A stretch of 64,000 nt of DNA from Clostridium aminobutyricum (GCF_017255415.1 NZ_JAFJZZ010000004.1:62001-126000); one strand, 5' to 3'; numbered from the stretch's first letter, positions 53,126 to 62,307 are shown. The notes: generated from the letters alone by a model not told the origin. Numbers and translations are program-made.

Positions 53126-54524
53126 TAATCATATTCCTCCCCTCGTAAAGTTTACGAAACACTTCGGATATGGGTTTCGGTTTTTCACACTTTTCGGCCA
53201 TATAGGACCGAAATTTCAAATCGTTTCGCTCTATAATAGTAAAAATATTATCTTTAATTTGGGAGCGCATCGGTTCCAACGCTTCCGGATAGAAAAGCTG
53301 CATATCAACCTTGCTGTCTTGCACAAGCATAATCATTTCAAAAAAGCCTACCTCTTTGATATCAAACTTTACAAGTAATTTTACTGCATTTCCACCTTCA
53401 ACTGAATTGCCGTCCCTGTTGTCCGGATCTACCCAAATCTCAGAAAACATCTGCCTGCCGTTGTAGTCTGCCGGCAGCATCATATGTAGCAATGGCATGT
53501 AAACGCTCTGATTCAGTAAAGCAGACTGAAGAATGTTTTCGAAAACCATTGTATTCTGATATCCGGCTTGTCCGTTCAACCCTTTTGTCAATATGTTCAA
53601 TAATTGATCCGATAGCAATCTTGCCTGATCTGCACCCATATTGGCAAAAATTCCGTCCACTAAATCCGCCACCATGCTGTTGTTTACCTTCGAGCCGACT
53701 TCGGGCATAGAAAGCAAATTATTTAGTGCATCCGAAAAGCCTTCCTTGCTGCCGGATTCATAACGAACTAAATTCAAGACAAATAAACTGATATTATCCC
53801 TTACCGAACCGAAATCTTTCGTTTGAGCCATATATTTGGATAAAAGGGGGATGATATCGCCTTTTATAATGTCTAGATTGCCTTGGATATCTCCCTTCGC
53901 CGCCCGGGCATTTAACTTTTCAATCAAGGCCCTCAATTCATCCGCAGAGGATTTTCTCATACGGTCCGCTACATTATTCAAATTAGCAATGAGATTCTGC
54001 AACGTATGGTTGTTCGCCGTAATGGCATCATATTTTCGAAGAAATTCCAATATCATATTTTTCACATCGCTTGAGCTGGTTCCATTCATAATGTTTCTTA
54101 ATATGTCGAAAAAAGAACCTGTGAACTTCACCGCTGATCCTTGCATGCCTTTTAGAAGAGCCAGCAATTCTTGATCACCGACTTTCATCATCTCTAGATA
54201 TTGCGCCATCTCTGAAGCAATTCCTTCATTCATGCCGGAATTCACAATACTGCCATACCGAGAGAAAAACAACTTCGCCGTTTCGGACGACATAGAAGGC
54301 ATGCTGGCTAACTTTTGCATAAAGGAGTCAAAATTAGACCTGAGATTCGGCGAAAACCGGCTCTCTTGATTTTCATTATATAAAGTTTTTCCGTCACCTT
54401 TAGCAACCCTATTGGGGTTCACCACATTATTTATATTCGTATGATGGTCAGGCACATTCGATCGAATCTGGCCCGTCTTCTCCTGCCCTGTGAGCGGAGT
54501 CGTTACCCGCAGCATATCAGCCAT
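53112..54524 (-). CDS. ylqG: YlqG-like flagellar operon protein with FliK-like C-terminus
   Basis: The 470-residue protein has a polar disordered N-terminus (about 1-60), a long helical middle (about 65-330, with SFMQKLASMPSMSSETAKLFFSRYG), and a C-terminal 90-residue beta domain (VKLLVKFDIKEVGFFEMIMLVQDSKVDMQLFYPE). The last resembles the hook-length-control C-domain of FliK. It precedes the ylqH-like gene, as ylqG does in Bacillus, and may be a second ruler or switch factor. The ATG at 54524 follows AAAAGGGG by eight bases. No membrane segment is seen. The functional statement is inference. Confidence 0.65.
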   Translation of the reverse strand: MADMLRVTTPLTGQEKTGQIRSNVPDHHTNINNVVNPNRVAKGDGKTLYNENQESRFSPNLRSNFDSFMQKLASMPSMSSETAKLFFSRYGSIVNSGMNEGIASEMAQYLEMMKVGDQELLALLKGMQGSAVKFTGSFFDILRNIMNGTSSSDVKNMILEFLRKYDAITANNHTLQNLIANLNNVADRMRKSSADELRALIEKLNARAAKGDIQGNLDIIKGDIIPLLSKYMAQTKDFGSVRDNISLFVLNLVRYESGSKEGFSDALNNLLSMPEVGSKVNNSMVADLVDGIFANMGADQARLLSDQLLNILTKGLNGQAGYQNTMVFENILQSALLNQSVYMPLLHMMLPADYNGRQMFSEIWVDPDNRDGNSVEGGNAVKLLVKFDIKEVGFFEMIMLVQDSKVDMQLFYPEALEPMRSQIKDNIFTIIERNDLKFRSYMAEKCEKPKPISEVFRKLYEGRNMINVTI

Positions 54525-54579
54525 AAGCAAATCCCCTTTTATTTTTATACACTAACATTAATAAGTTCTCGAAATCATT

Positions 54580-55653
54580 TTAGTTTCTTTTCGGTTTATT
54601 TTTATTTTCTTTCGTACTGTATACCAAAGCAAAAATTTCTGCTACGGCCGTATAATATGCATACGGGATTTCCATCTTGACCTCCGCAGTAGCATATATT
54701 GCCCGGGCAAGAGGTTTATCTTCTATCACCAGAACCCCCGCATTTTCTGCTACAGCGATAATTCGGAGTGCCAGCTCATCTTGACCTTTCGCAACAACAA
54801 TCGGTGCTCTGTCCGAGTCTGGATGGTACCTGAGTGCTACTGCAAAGTGAGTAGGATTCTTGATGACAACATCCGCCGTAGGGACAGACTGCATCATTCT
54901 CGACATGGCCATTTGCCGCTGCTTCTGCTTGATTTTACCCTTTATCTGAGGGTCTCCTTCCATCTGCTTATATTCTTCTTTGATCTCATGCTTACTCATC
55001 TTCATCTGTCGCTCATGATCCCATCTTTGATAGATGTAGTCCAGTCCTGCGACAAAGATAAAAATGATGCATACCATGTAGACCATCATGACGATAGAGT
55101 CTAAAATATAAGCAACCGATTGAGGGATTCCTAGGTATAACGTTCGGATCAAATTATAAATTCGTGAAATAAAAAACTTATAAAGGACTACACAGATAAT
55201 GAGGATCTTAATTATCCCCTTTATCAATTCCACCGCACTCTTCAGCGAAAACATCCTTTTAAATCCCTGAAGGGGATTTAACCGGCTGAATTTAGGCTTT
55301 AACGCCTCGGTCGAAAATAAAAACCGAGTCTGAAATCCTGTTGCAACAATTGCGGTTAAAGAAGCTATAAGCAAGATAGGTAATACCACAATAGCTAATA
55401 ACTTGAGGGTTTCCAGTTGAATACCTGCAAGCACATGATAGTCTACCGTGTCTACCTTGCCGGTCTGCCCCAGTATATATATAAAAAAGTTATCAAGGCC
55501 TGCATAAATATAAGGAAGCATGATCTTTAATACCGAAAAGACAACTAATAGCGATACTACGCTTACAATATCCTTACTGCTGGCTATATTCCCTTTTTTT
55601 CTCTCATCTTTACGTTTTTTAGGGGTGGCTTTTTCTGTTTTAGATTGTGACAA
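54580..55653 (-). CDS. flhB: FlhB export switch protein
   Basis: FlhB is an export-gate membrane protein that self-cleaves and switches substrate class from rod/hook to filament. The 357-residue protein has the N-terminal EKATPKKRKDERKKGNIASSKD, four membrane segments in about residues 28-210, and the cleavage site NPTH in VVIKNPTHFAVALRY near residue 268, with the compact C-domain after it. It starts with TTG, preceded by GAGG. It follows fliR by 15 bases. flhA, normally next, is at 9528-11588 instead, and two ylq-type genes follow here. Confidence 0.96.
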   Translation of the reverse strand: MSQSKTEKATPKKRKDERKKGNIASSKDIVSVVSLLVVFSVLKIMLPYIYAGLDNFFIYILGQTGKVDTVDYHVLAGIQLETLKLLAIVVLPILLIASLTAIVATGFQTRFLFSTEALKPKFSRLNPLQGFKRMFSLKSAVELIKGIIKILIICVVLYKFFISRIYNLIRTLYLGIPQSVAYILDSIVMMVYMVCIIFIFVAGLDYIYQRWDHERQMKMSKHEIKEEYKQMEGDPQIKGKIKQKQRQMAMSRMMQSVPTADVVIKNPTHFAVALRYHPDSDRAPIVVAKGQDELALRIIAVAENAGVLVIEDKPLARAIYATAEVKMEIPYAYYTAVAEIFALVYSTKENKNKPKRN

Positions 55654-55668
55654 GCCTCATCACCTCAT

Positions 55669-56445
55669 CTATCCTAACAATCGGGCTACCGAACTTATCG
55701 CATTGAACAGCCCTTCTATCAAATCTGAAATAAAATTCATCATCGGTGAAAACATGGCAACGATTAAGACTAAGCCTAAGAAAATCTTTGCTTGAAAATT
55801 CACTACAAAAATATTAATTTGCGGAATCGCTTTCATCAAAATGCCGACACCCATTTCCAATAAAAACTGCATCCCGATCATCGGCATTGCAAGCTTAATT
55901 GCGAGTATGGTGCATTGGCAAAAAACCGCTATCATTTGGGTCGCCAGATCATTTCCTAAGAGCACCTGCCCATAAGGAGCTATCTTTTCAAGGTCTAAAA
56001 ATAACTTCATCATCGTTAAATGCCCGTTCACGGAAAAAAACATCAGTATAAACAAAACGTTATATACCGTAGCTGATACGGACATCGAAACATTACTGGC
56101 AGGATCATAAATCTTGGACATGGAAAATCCCATTTGTAAGTCCATCAGTTCACCGCCAAGAATAATAATATACGAAAAAAGGCTTACTACGAAGCCTATT
56201 GCAAATCCAACGCAAAATTCCTTTGATAATAATACAATATATTCTACGGTGGAATTAATCGGTGCTACGGATGATAAATCAGAATAGGTATAAACCAACA
56301 GCGAAAGTACCAAAGCCATCGCTACCAGATATATCCTTGGAATACTTCTTCTCCCCAATATAGGGTTGAATACGATACAGCCAAGCATCCTCATAAATAC
56401 CAATCCGAATGCGTTTAAATTGTCAAGTTCTAAAAAGTGCTGCAT
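55669..56445 (-). CDS. fliR: FliR export-gate protein
   Basis: FliR with FliP and FliQ forms the helical export channel in the basal body centre. The 258-residue membrane protein has the typical opening (NAFGLVFMRMLGCIVFNPILGRRSIPRI), EFCVGFAIGFVVSLFSYIIILGGELMDLQMGFSMSKIYDP near residues 86-126, and a C-terminal GVGILMKAIPQINIFVVNF. Length and order after fliQ are standard; three bases separate them, and its ribosome site GGAG is inside the end of fliQ. Confidence 0.96.
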   Translation of the reverse strand: MQHFLELDNLNAFGLVFMRMLGCIVFNPILGRRSIPRIYLVAMALVLSLLVYTYSDLSSVAPINSTVEYIVLLSKEFCVGFAIGFVVSLFSYIIILGGELMDLQMGFSMSKIYDPASNVSMSVSATVYNVLFILMFFSVNGHLTMMKLFLDLEKIAPYGQVLLGNDLATQMIAVFCQCTILAIKLAMPMIGMQFLLEMGVGILMKAIPQINIFVVNFQAKIFLGLVLIVAMFSPMMNFISDLIEGLFNAISSVARLLG

Positions 56446-56448
56446 GTC

Positions 56449-56715
56449 TTAAAGCTCCAGCATAGCAGAGAAAATTTCTTTTGTATAGTCTACAAGCAAC
56501 TCAAGCATCCACGGACCAGCCATCGTTAAAATTAAAGCCAGTAGGAGCAGTTTCGGAACAAATGTAATGGTTTGCTCATGAATCTGAGTAGCTGCCTGAA
56601 TAATGGATATCGTAAGACCGATTGCCATACTGATAAGCAATACCGGTCCCGCTATCTTTGTAGCTATAATGACTCCCTCTCTTAATACATCATAAACCGG
56701 TGAGTAATCTCCCAT
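56449..56715 (-). CDS. fliQ: FliQ export-gate protein
   Basis: FliQ is a small two-helix subunit of the export channel. The 88-residue protein has two membrane helices (KIAGPVLLISMAIGLTISIIQAATQIHEQTI and LLALILTMAGPWMLELLVDY, in part), with the conserved Q-A-x-T-Q-I-x-E-Q-T segment. The ATG at 56715 is preceded by GGGGG and gives the usual length; a TTG 15 bases earlier is in frame but unlikely. It lies between fliP and fliR. Confidence 0.96.
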   Translation of the reverse strand: MGDYSPVYDVLREGVIIATKIAGPVLLISMAIGLTISIIQAATQIHEQTITFVPKLLLLALILTMAGPWMLELLVDYTKEIFSAMLEL

Positions 56716-56763
56716 TGTTCCCCCATTCAAATAATTTTATTGTAACCTCTTTAATGAACCTTG

Positions 56764-57420
56764 TCAGTTAAAACTGGATACTAAGGTGCTAAACAGAAGC
56801 TCCCATCCATTGATTACAACAAAAAGCAATAGTTTAAACGGTAATGAAATCGTCGCCGGCGGCAACATAATCATACCCATGGACATCAGTACACTTCCAA
56901 CGATAATATCGATTATCATAAATGGTATGAACAGCAGAAATCCCATAATAAAGGCTCTGCTAAGCTCGCTGGTCATAAAAGCCGGAATAACAACATACAT
57001 AGGAACATCCATCAAGTTGTCCGGTCTTTCCATTTTTGCAAAGTTCAAGAATACATTTAAGGATTCTACTTTGGTTTGTTTTAACATAAATTGTTTCAAA
57101 GGAACTTCCGCGCTGTCCAACGCTTGTTCCTGTGTAATCTGCCCCGCTTTATAAGGTTCATATGCATTTGTATTAATATCTGATATTACAGGCTGCATTA
57201 TAAACAAAGATAGAAATAATGCAATACCGATAAGTACAGTATTAGGTGGGGTCTGCTGTAGGCCCAATGCATTTCTCAAAAGCGAAAGCACGATGACGAT
57301 TCTCGTAAAAGATGTCATCATAATCAATATGGACGGCAACAATCCTACCAGCGTCAGGAGGGTCAAAATCTCCAGAGTCTGTACGCCCGTTCCATTGATC
57401 GAAAGTATTGCGTCATTCAT
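56764..57420 (-). CDS. fliP: FliP export-gate protein
   Basis: FliP is a core subunit of the export channel. The 218-residue protein shows LLPSILIMMTSFTRIVIVLSLLRNALGLQQTPPN, in pieces, near residues 28-60 and VVIPAFMTSELSRAFIMGFLLFIPFMIIDI near 142-170, both family hallmarks. It ends with PFKLLLFVVINGW. It lacks the cleavable signal peptide seen in some FliP proteins, as is common in Clostridia. The ribosome site is weak (AGGGAA). It follows fliO by about 20 bases. Confidence 0.96.
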   Translation of the reverse strand: MNDAILSINGTGVQTLEILTLLTLVGLLPSILIMMTSFTRIVIVLSLLRNALGLQQTPPNTVLIGIALFLSLFIMQPVISDINTNAYEPYKAGQITQEQALDSAEVPLKQFMLKQTKVESLNVFLNFAKMERPDNLMDVPMYVVIPAFMTSELSRAFIMGFLLFIPFMIIDIIVGSVLMSMGMIMLPPATISLPFKLLLFVVINGWELLFSTLVSSFN

Positions 57421-57439
57421 CTTTCTTTTCCCTTATCTG

Positions 57440-57799
57440 CTATTTCTCTTTTTTCGTCATATGCTTTTGTAAGGCGCTTTTGAATGTCGCCATCTGCTGC
57501 ATAGGTAAAACCGCAGGAGTTGTATCTAATTCAATTAAATCTTCCCCTGAAAGTTCCTTAAGGATCTGAACATTCTGAGAGGTGACACTGGTCAAATAGT
57601 AGTCTCCGCCTATCTGCACAATCATCATCATCTTGTCTTGGCCCATCATCATTCTGTCTACCACCCGCATATACTTCGCACCGCTCAGCTTATTGGCTCC
57701 CAATGCCACATACTTGCTGAATATGTAACTCAAGTATAGAACAGCAGCAACCGCTAACAGTGCCAATACCAGTGGTATCATTGTAGTTAAACTCTCCAT
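57440..57799 (-). CDS. fliO: FliO (FliZ-type) export-apparatus assembly protein
   Basis: FliO helps FliP assemble. The 119-residue protein has one membrane helix at the N-terminus (IPLVLALLAVAAVLYLSYIFSKYV) and a soluble part with MRVVDRMMMGQDKMMMIVQIGGDYYLTSVTSQ, the usual FliO pattern of V-x-V-x-D followed by I-x-I-G-x-x-Y-L-x-G/S. The ATG at 57799 is preferred over the TTG at 57811, which overlaps the cheY stop, but neither has an ideal ribosome site. It lies between cheY and fliP, as in Bacillus. Confidence 0.88.
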   Translation of the reverse strand: MESLTTMIPLVLALLAVAAVLYLSYIFSKYVALGANKLSGAKYMRVVDRMMMGQDKMMMIVQIGGDYYLTSVTSQNVQILKELSGEDLIELDTTPAVLPMQQMATFKSALQKHMTKKEK

Positions 57800-57807
57800 A
57801 GCCCCAC

Positions 57808-58173
57808 TCAACCTTGTGGGATAATTGCGGATACCGTCTTTAAAATTCTATCTGGCTTAAATGGCTTCACAATAAAGTCCTTCGCTCCAAGCTTGATCGC
57901 TTCGATAACCATTGTTTCTTGACCCATAGCAGAGCACATAACGATTTTTGCATCCGGGTGCTTGCCTATGATTGCTTTTAGCGCTTCAAGGCCATCCATA
58001 TTTGGCATCGTGATATCCATGATGACTAAGTCCGGATTAATCTCATCAAACTTTTCAACAGCTTGTGCACCATCGCCTGCTTCGTATAAGTCTGTATAGC
58101 CATTCTTATTTAATGTGTCCTTAATCATCATACGCATAAATGCTGCGTCATCCACTAACAAAATCTTCGCCAT
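57808..58173 (-). CDS. cheY: CheY chemotaxis response regulator
   Basis: CheY-P binds the FliM/FliY switch and alters flagellar rotation. The 121-residue single receiver domain has VDDAAFM with the acidic pair at 8-9, acceptor Asp53 in LVIMDITMPNMDG, the Thr/Ser switch in VMCSAMGQ, and Lys in DFIVKPFKPDRIL. Length is that of a stand-alone CheY. It sits between fliY and fliO, as in the Bacillus fla/che operon. Confidence 0.96.
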   Translation of the reverse strand: MAKILLVDDAAFMRMMIKDTLNKNGYTDLYEAGDGAQAVEKFDEINPDLVIMDITMPNMDGLEALKAIIGKHPDAKIVMCSAMGQETMVIEAIKLGAKDFIVKPFKPDRILKTVSAIIPQG

Positions 58174-58280
58174 TTCATTACCTCTCTTCTAATTGTGTCC
58201 TTTATACTATAACAAATTTCTTTTTACTCATTTTACTATATAAAACAGTCCTTTAGTCTTAGCTTCTTTCTTCCTACCGG

Positions 58281-59495
58281 CTATAGACTATTAATAAGGT
58301 CCGCTTTTTTGATTACTTCAGTAATTTTTACACCAAAATTGTCATCTACAACAACGACATCCCCTTTGGCTATACACTGACCGTTCACATAGACATCCAC
58401 TTGATCCCCTGCCAGTTTATCCAGCACCACCAGTGAGCCTTGCCCTAATTCCAGGATTTCTTTTACCAATTTCTTCGTTCGTCCAATTTCAACGGAAATT
58501 TGCAGCGGTACTTTCATAATCAAATCCAGATTTGTACCTGCTTCCGTCGGAGACATCTCATAATTCTGGTAAACTGGTTGTACATTAATCAGCCTAGGGT
58601 CTGTATACGGATAAGGCGGAGCGTACATAGGCTGCTGTGGATATCCTTGCGGCATCATTCCTTGCTGCGGTGCCATTTGCGGCATACCCTGAGGAGCAGC
58701 GGCCTGTTGCGGTGCCACTTGCGGCGGTGGAGTCTGCAACGGTGCTTGAGGCACTGAATTTGTGCCTGCAGCTCCTGCTAACATCGCATCGATATCAGCT
58801 TGAGACAGTTCTCCGCTTGCAGCAGGCATTTGGACCGGCCCAGAAGTAGGCTCTGTTGGTTGCGGTGCAGAACTCTCCGAAGGATTTTCCTCTGCCATAA
58901 ATCCAAACGACTCTATAAGACTTTTGCATAAATCTATTGAAAACATCGTAATAAAAGTGCTCGAAAAAGTGTCTTCTATATCGATATTAAAATAAACTTC
59001 CACTAAATCTTCGTCTTCTTTAAAGTATTTTCTCTTAAATTCATCCGCATTGTCTACTTCAAAAGCTACTGGAGTCGAAATATTTACCATGGTACCGATG
59101 ACGTCCGCCAAAGCTGTTGCCGAAGCCCCCATCATCTGATTCATCAATTCACATACAGCGCTTAAAGACAGCTCGTCTAGCTGGAAAGTCTCCGGATCAA
59201 TTTCCGTATACATCAATATCTCCAGAATTTTTCTGACATCATCCCGCTTCAGAACCATCAGATTATTTCCGGAAATTCCAGTTATATAAGTGATCTCCAC
59301 TCCTACTGCCGGCTGCATTTCTTCGATTTCTAAATCATCGTAATTTCTAACATGAACCGATGGTGTAGTAATCAAAACCTTTTTCCCCAACATTTCCGAC
59401 ATAGCAGTTGCCGAAGATCCCAAGCTGATGTTCATGATTTCCCCGATGGCGTCTATTTCCATGGGAGTAAAATAGTTACTATTGTGGTCTTTCAT
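58281..59495 (-). CDS. fliY: FliY switch protein and CheY-P phosphatase
   Basis: FliY forms the C-ring with FliM and removes phosphate from CheY-P. The 404-residue protein has a CheC-like part (residues 1-200) with two E-x-x-N motifs in AIGEIMNISLGSSA and AVCELMNQMMGASA. A Pro/Gln/Met-rich linker (about 205-310) follows, then a FliN domain (about 320-404) with VPLQISVEIGRTKKLVKEILELGQGSLVVLDK and GDVVVVDDNFGVKI. A copy of the CheY-binding peptide, LSQADIDAMLAG, lies inside the linker near residue 230, whereas in Bacillus it is at the N-terminus. GAGG precedes the ATG; fliM is 15 bases upstream. Confidence 0.96.
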   Translation of the reverse strand: MKDHNSNYFTPMEIDAIGEIMNISLGSSATAMSEMLGKKVLITTPSVHVRNYDDLEIEEMQPAVGVEITYITGISGNNLMVLKRDDVRKILEILMYTEIDPETFQLDELSLSAVCELMNQMMGASATALADVIGTMVNISTPVAFEVDNADEFKRKYFKEDEDLVEVYFNIDIEDTFSSTFITMFSIDLCKSLIESFGFMAEENPSESSAPQPTEPTSGPVQMPAASGELSQADIDAMLAGAAGTNSVPQAPLQTPPPQVAPQQAAAPQGMPQMAPQQGMMPQGYPQQPMYAPPYPYTDPRLINVQPVYQNYEMSPTEAGTNLDLIMKVPLQISVEIGRTKKLVKEILELGQGSLVVLDKLAGDQVDVYVNGQCIAKGDVVVVDDNFGVKITEVIKKADLINSL

Positions 59496-59510
59496 ATATC
59501 ACCTCTGCTG

Positions 59511-60518
59511 TTATCGGGTTAACGTCGTCCCCGTTATCTTTACTGCAACGTTTCCTTTTCTTTCCCCCATGCGCCCTTTATACCAAGGTTTATCTTCAAT
59601 ATAAATGGATACATCGGAGTCTTTCGGTTTCTTTAAATTTATAACATCTCCTGGTTTCAATGCGTATATATCTTCTAACAAAATGCTCGCTTCTCCCAGA
59701 AACGCTCTCATCTCAAGCGGGGAGTCCTTAATACTCTCCAAAATTTCTTCTTTGGTCACATTGCCATTTTGATGATCTCGTCTTTTTGTTGACTTGGCAG
59801 CTTGTTCCGCCTGTTTAAACACACCCTCCATAATATTTCCGGGTATACAGATATTGAAAGTGCCGGTCGTTTCCTTGATTTCAATATTTAAAACAATGAT
59901 GACGACAATTTCATCCGCTTGGATGCTCTGAATCAGCCTTGGATTCGTCTCAATTTTATCGTAACTGAATTTAATATCAAAATAGCTCCGCCAGGATTCC
60001 TCCATAATAGGAAGGATATGTACCATAATATTTTCAAAAAGCGAGATTTCTATATCTGTAAACCCCGCATTATAATCCACTCCTTCGTTCTCACCCGAGC
60101 CGCCGATCATACGGTCAATAAGCGCATAGATGATCGGATTGCTCATTTGAATCATAATGTTCTCAGGTTCACTGTCATCACTGCTCATCACCGTACCCTC
60201 AACCATAGCGACAATATCATTTTCGGATAAGGCATTATTGAACTCAAAATACTTCTGTTCTTCAATATCAACCATCTCCACTTGACAGCTCAGTCTCATC
60301 ATACTGGTAAGGTAGGATGAAAGTACTCTCGCAAAATTCTCATATACACTAAATACTAGTTTTAATCTGTCTCTTGTGAATTTTTTAGGAGTCTTAAAAT
60401 CATACTTCTTTATTTTTCTTGTCTCTTCTTCGTCATGCTTTTGAATTTCCGCAGGTGCTGAAGAGCTAAGCGAATTCAGCAATGCGTCAATTTGACTTTG
60501 TGATAATACGTCAGCCAT
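59511..60518 (-). CDS. fliM: FliM motor switch protein
   Basis: FliM is the C-ring protein that receives CheY-P. The 335-residue protein begins MADVLSQSQIDALLNSL, the CheY-binding peptide, then YDFKTPKKFTRDRLKLVFSVYENFARVLSSYLT, a CheC-like core, and ends in a FliN-like domain with LEDIYALKPGDVINLKKPKD. It also contains the GGxG motif GGSGENEG near residue 140. All three parts are intact. GGAG precedes the ATG. The gene normally follows fliL, which is not present; the preceding 370 bases hold only broken frames. Confidence 0.97.
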   Translation of the reverse strand: MADVLSQSQIDALLNSLSSSAPAEIQKHDEEETRKIKKYDFKTPKKFTRDRLKLVFSVYENFARVLSSYLTSMMRLSCQVEMVDIEEQKYFEFNNALSENDIVAMVEGTVMSSDDSEPENIMIQMSNPIIYALIDRMIGGSGENEGVDYNAGFTDIEISLFENIMVHILPIMEESWRSYFDIKFSYDKIETNPRLIQSIQADEIVVIIVLNIEIKETTGTFNICIPGNIMEGVFKQAEQAAKSTKRRDHQNGNVTKEEILESIKDSPLEMRAFLGEASILLEDIYALKPGDVINLKKPKDSDVSIYIEDKPWYKGRMGERKGNVAVKITGTTLTR

Positions 60519-60527
60519 TTATCTCTC

Positions 60528-60829
60528 CTATGAATCCCCAACATAAAAATTTCCACCTTTGAATTGATATCCCAATCTAACGCCCTCTCCTTTGTAAGGA
60601 AGAAATCTCTATCCTCTATTCCTCAATACGGTTATAACCTTGATCTACTATTAAATTAGCAGCATCGCTATTTGCTATATCCCTCTTCTTACTTCGATAC
60701 TGCCTTATAAACTATTGCTTCTGCATATTTTTTCATTGACCTGGTAAAATCTGATCAACTGAGCCTGCTTTCGGCTGCTTCGGGGTCTACGCTTTTGGCG
60801 GCTGCTACTGCAAATACTATGTATTCAAA
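60528..60829 (-). pseudogene. Possible decayed gene between flbD and fliM
   Basis: The 367-base gap 60519-60885 has no intact gene. On the minus strand, protein-like fragments follow each other in different frames: EYIVFAVAAAKSVDPEAAES (stop near 60755), then MKKYAEAIVYKAVSK (stop at 60689), then NSDAANLIVDQGYNRIEE (stop at 60616), then KGEGVRLGYQFKGGNFYVGDS ending at 60530-60528. They could be one gene with an internal stop and two frameshifts, or chance. I recognise no family. motA, motB and fliL are often found at this place in Bacillota, but the fragments do not look like them. Confidence 0.3.
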
Positions 60830-60885
60830 CTATGCCTGTTAGACTTAGGGTTTTTCAATATTTGATTCATTATCTTTACGCATCA

Positions 60886-61119
60886 TTACTTCTCCATGTT
60901 TTCCGCCATATGGCGTCTTGCTTTCAAGTAGCTTTCTTTATCTGCTATTCGTGCGTTAAATTCTGCAATCTTATCAATAATCTCATCAAAAGACTCCGTA
61001 ACAATATAATACTCCTTATTCACAAGAAGAATCTTTGACTCCGGTATCGCTTCAATGATCTGAATTTGTGCGCTGTTCAAAAGGAACTGCTCTCCATTAA
61101 TTTTAGTAAGTCTTATCAT
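60886..61119 (-). CDS. flbD: FlbD flagellar protein
   Basis: FlbD is a small conserved protein of Bacillota flagellar operons, near flgE; its function is unknown. The 77-residue protein starts MIRLTKINGEQFLLNSAQIQ, with the family pattern I-x-L-T-x-x-N-G-x-x-F-x-L-N, then ESKILLVNKEYYIVTESFDEIIDKI, and a charged tail. CAGGTG precedes the ATG. It follows flgE by about 95 bases. The gap after it lacks motAB. Confidence 0.92.
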   Translation of the reverse strand: MIRLTKINGEQFLLNSAQIQIIEAIPESKILLVNKEYYIVTESFDEIIDKIAEFNARIADKESYLKARRHMAENMEK

Positions 61120-61214
61120 AATAACACCTGTCTAATAGTTAGATTTTGTTGTTATTTATAATCACGCCCCGATGAGATTTCTCCCACCGGGAGCAATGAT
61201 TAAAATCAAATGGT

Positions 61215-62159
61215 TTATCTCTTTATGTTCACAAGCTCTTCGAGCATTGCATCCGTTACAGTAATAATTCTTGTATTTGCCTGAAAGCCTCTTTGGCAAG
61301 TAATCATTTCAGTAAATTCCTTCGATAAATCTACGTTTGACATCTCCAGGCAGCCGCCTGCAATGCTTCCGGTTGAATTCTGACCGGATGGATTGATTGT
61401 AATGGTACCGGTATTGTTTTTTGCAATATAATATCCGCCTTCGTTTCTTTCAAGGGCATTGGGATTCGGTACATTGGCTATCGCAATCTGGCCTACGGTA
61501 ACAATCTCTCCATTATCATTTTTTCCTGTGATGGTTCCGTCTTTCCCGATGGAAATGCTGCTTAGTTGGATCGGACCAGAATTAGCATCAGACGTCGCGT
61601 TAGGCAGCTTAATGGGAACAAGTTTTGTTGTATCAATTTCTCCGTCAGCGTCCGCATCATCTGTCGCAAAACCGTATACGATCATACCGGCTGAATCCAC
61701 CAGATAGCCGTCCTCGTCAAAGTTGAACTTCCCGACTCTTGTATACGACAAAGAGCTTAACTTTGTTGCATTATCTGCATCTGCAGGCACTCCACCAACG
61801 GCAGTATCGCTGCCTTCGGTAAGGGTCACTTCTTTGTCCTTCGCCCCTACAACAAAAAATCCGTTTCCGGTAATCATACAGTCGGTCGGATTATCCGTAG
61901 CGGCCGTACCTCCTGTGGTCATCAACGAGTCAATGGAGCTGATTTTTGAACCGTAACCGATCTGAGTCGGATTCGTTCCTCCATAAACATTGCCGGATGA
62001 GCCGGCACCGGCACTTGTTGCATAGAACATATCTGTAAAAGTCGCCCGAGCGCTTTTATACCCGTATGTATTTACATTGGCTATATTGTTGCCGATAACG
62101 TCCATCTTGGTTTGATGGGCACGTAGTCCTGCTACTGCGGCAAACATCGATTTTACCAT
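61215..62159 (-). CDS. flgE: FlgE hook protein
   Basis: FlgE is the main subunit of the hook, exported by the type III gate. The 314-residue protein opens MVKSMFAAVAGLRAHQTKMD and has VIGNNIANVNTYGYKSARATFTDM (residues about 21-44), the hook/rod hallmark. The middle contains TGNGFFVVG and YTRVGKFNFDEDGYLVDSAG, and the C-terminus has GCLEMSNVDLSKEFTEMITCQRGFQANTRIITVTD in pieces. It is a short hook protein without large extra outer domains. AAAGGAG precedes the ATG. It lies after the TIGR02530 gene in the flgD-flgE order seen across Bacillota. Confidence 0.95.
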   Translation of the reverse strand: MVKSMFAAVAGLRAHQTKMDVIGNNIANVNTYGYKSARATFTDMFYATSAGAGSSGNVYGGTNPTQIGYGSKISSIDSLMTTGGTAATDNPTDCMITGNGFFVVGAKDKEVTLTEGSDTAVGGVPADADNATKLSSLSYTRVGKFNFDEDGYLVDSAGMIVYGFATDDADADGEIDTTKLVPIKLPNATSDANSGPIQLSSISIGKDGTITGKNDNGEIVTVGQIAIANVPNPNALERNEGGYYIAKNNTGTITINPSGQNSTGSIAGGCLEMSNVDLSKEFTEMITCQRGFQANTRIITVTDAMLEELVNIKR

Positions 62160-62307
62160 TTAATTCTCCTTTCAGAGCCGTGTAGAAGCCTATCAGTCCA
62201 TAAGCTTCATAACCTCCATAAATGGTCCAGTTATTGTTTCACGGTCATTTTGAATTACACCTATTTTATTTCGTTCATCGATTGGAATCCATGCATTTCG
62301 AATAGGG

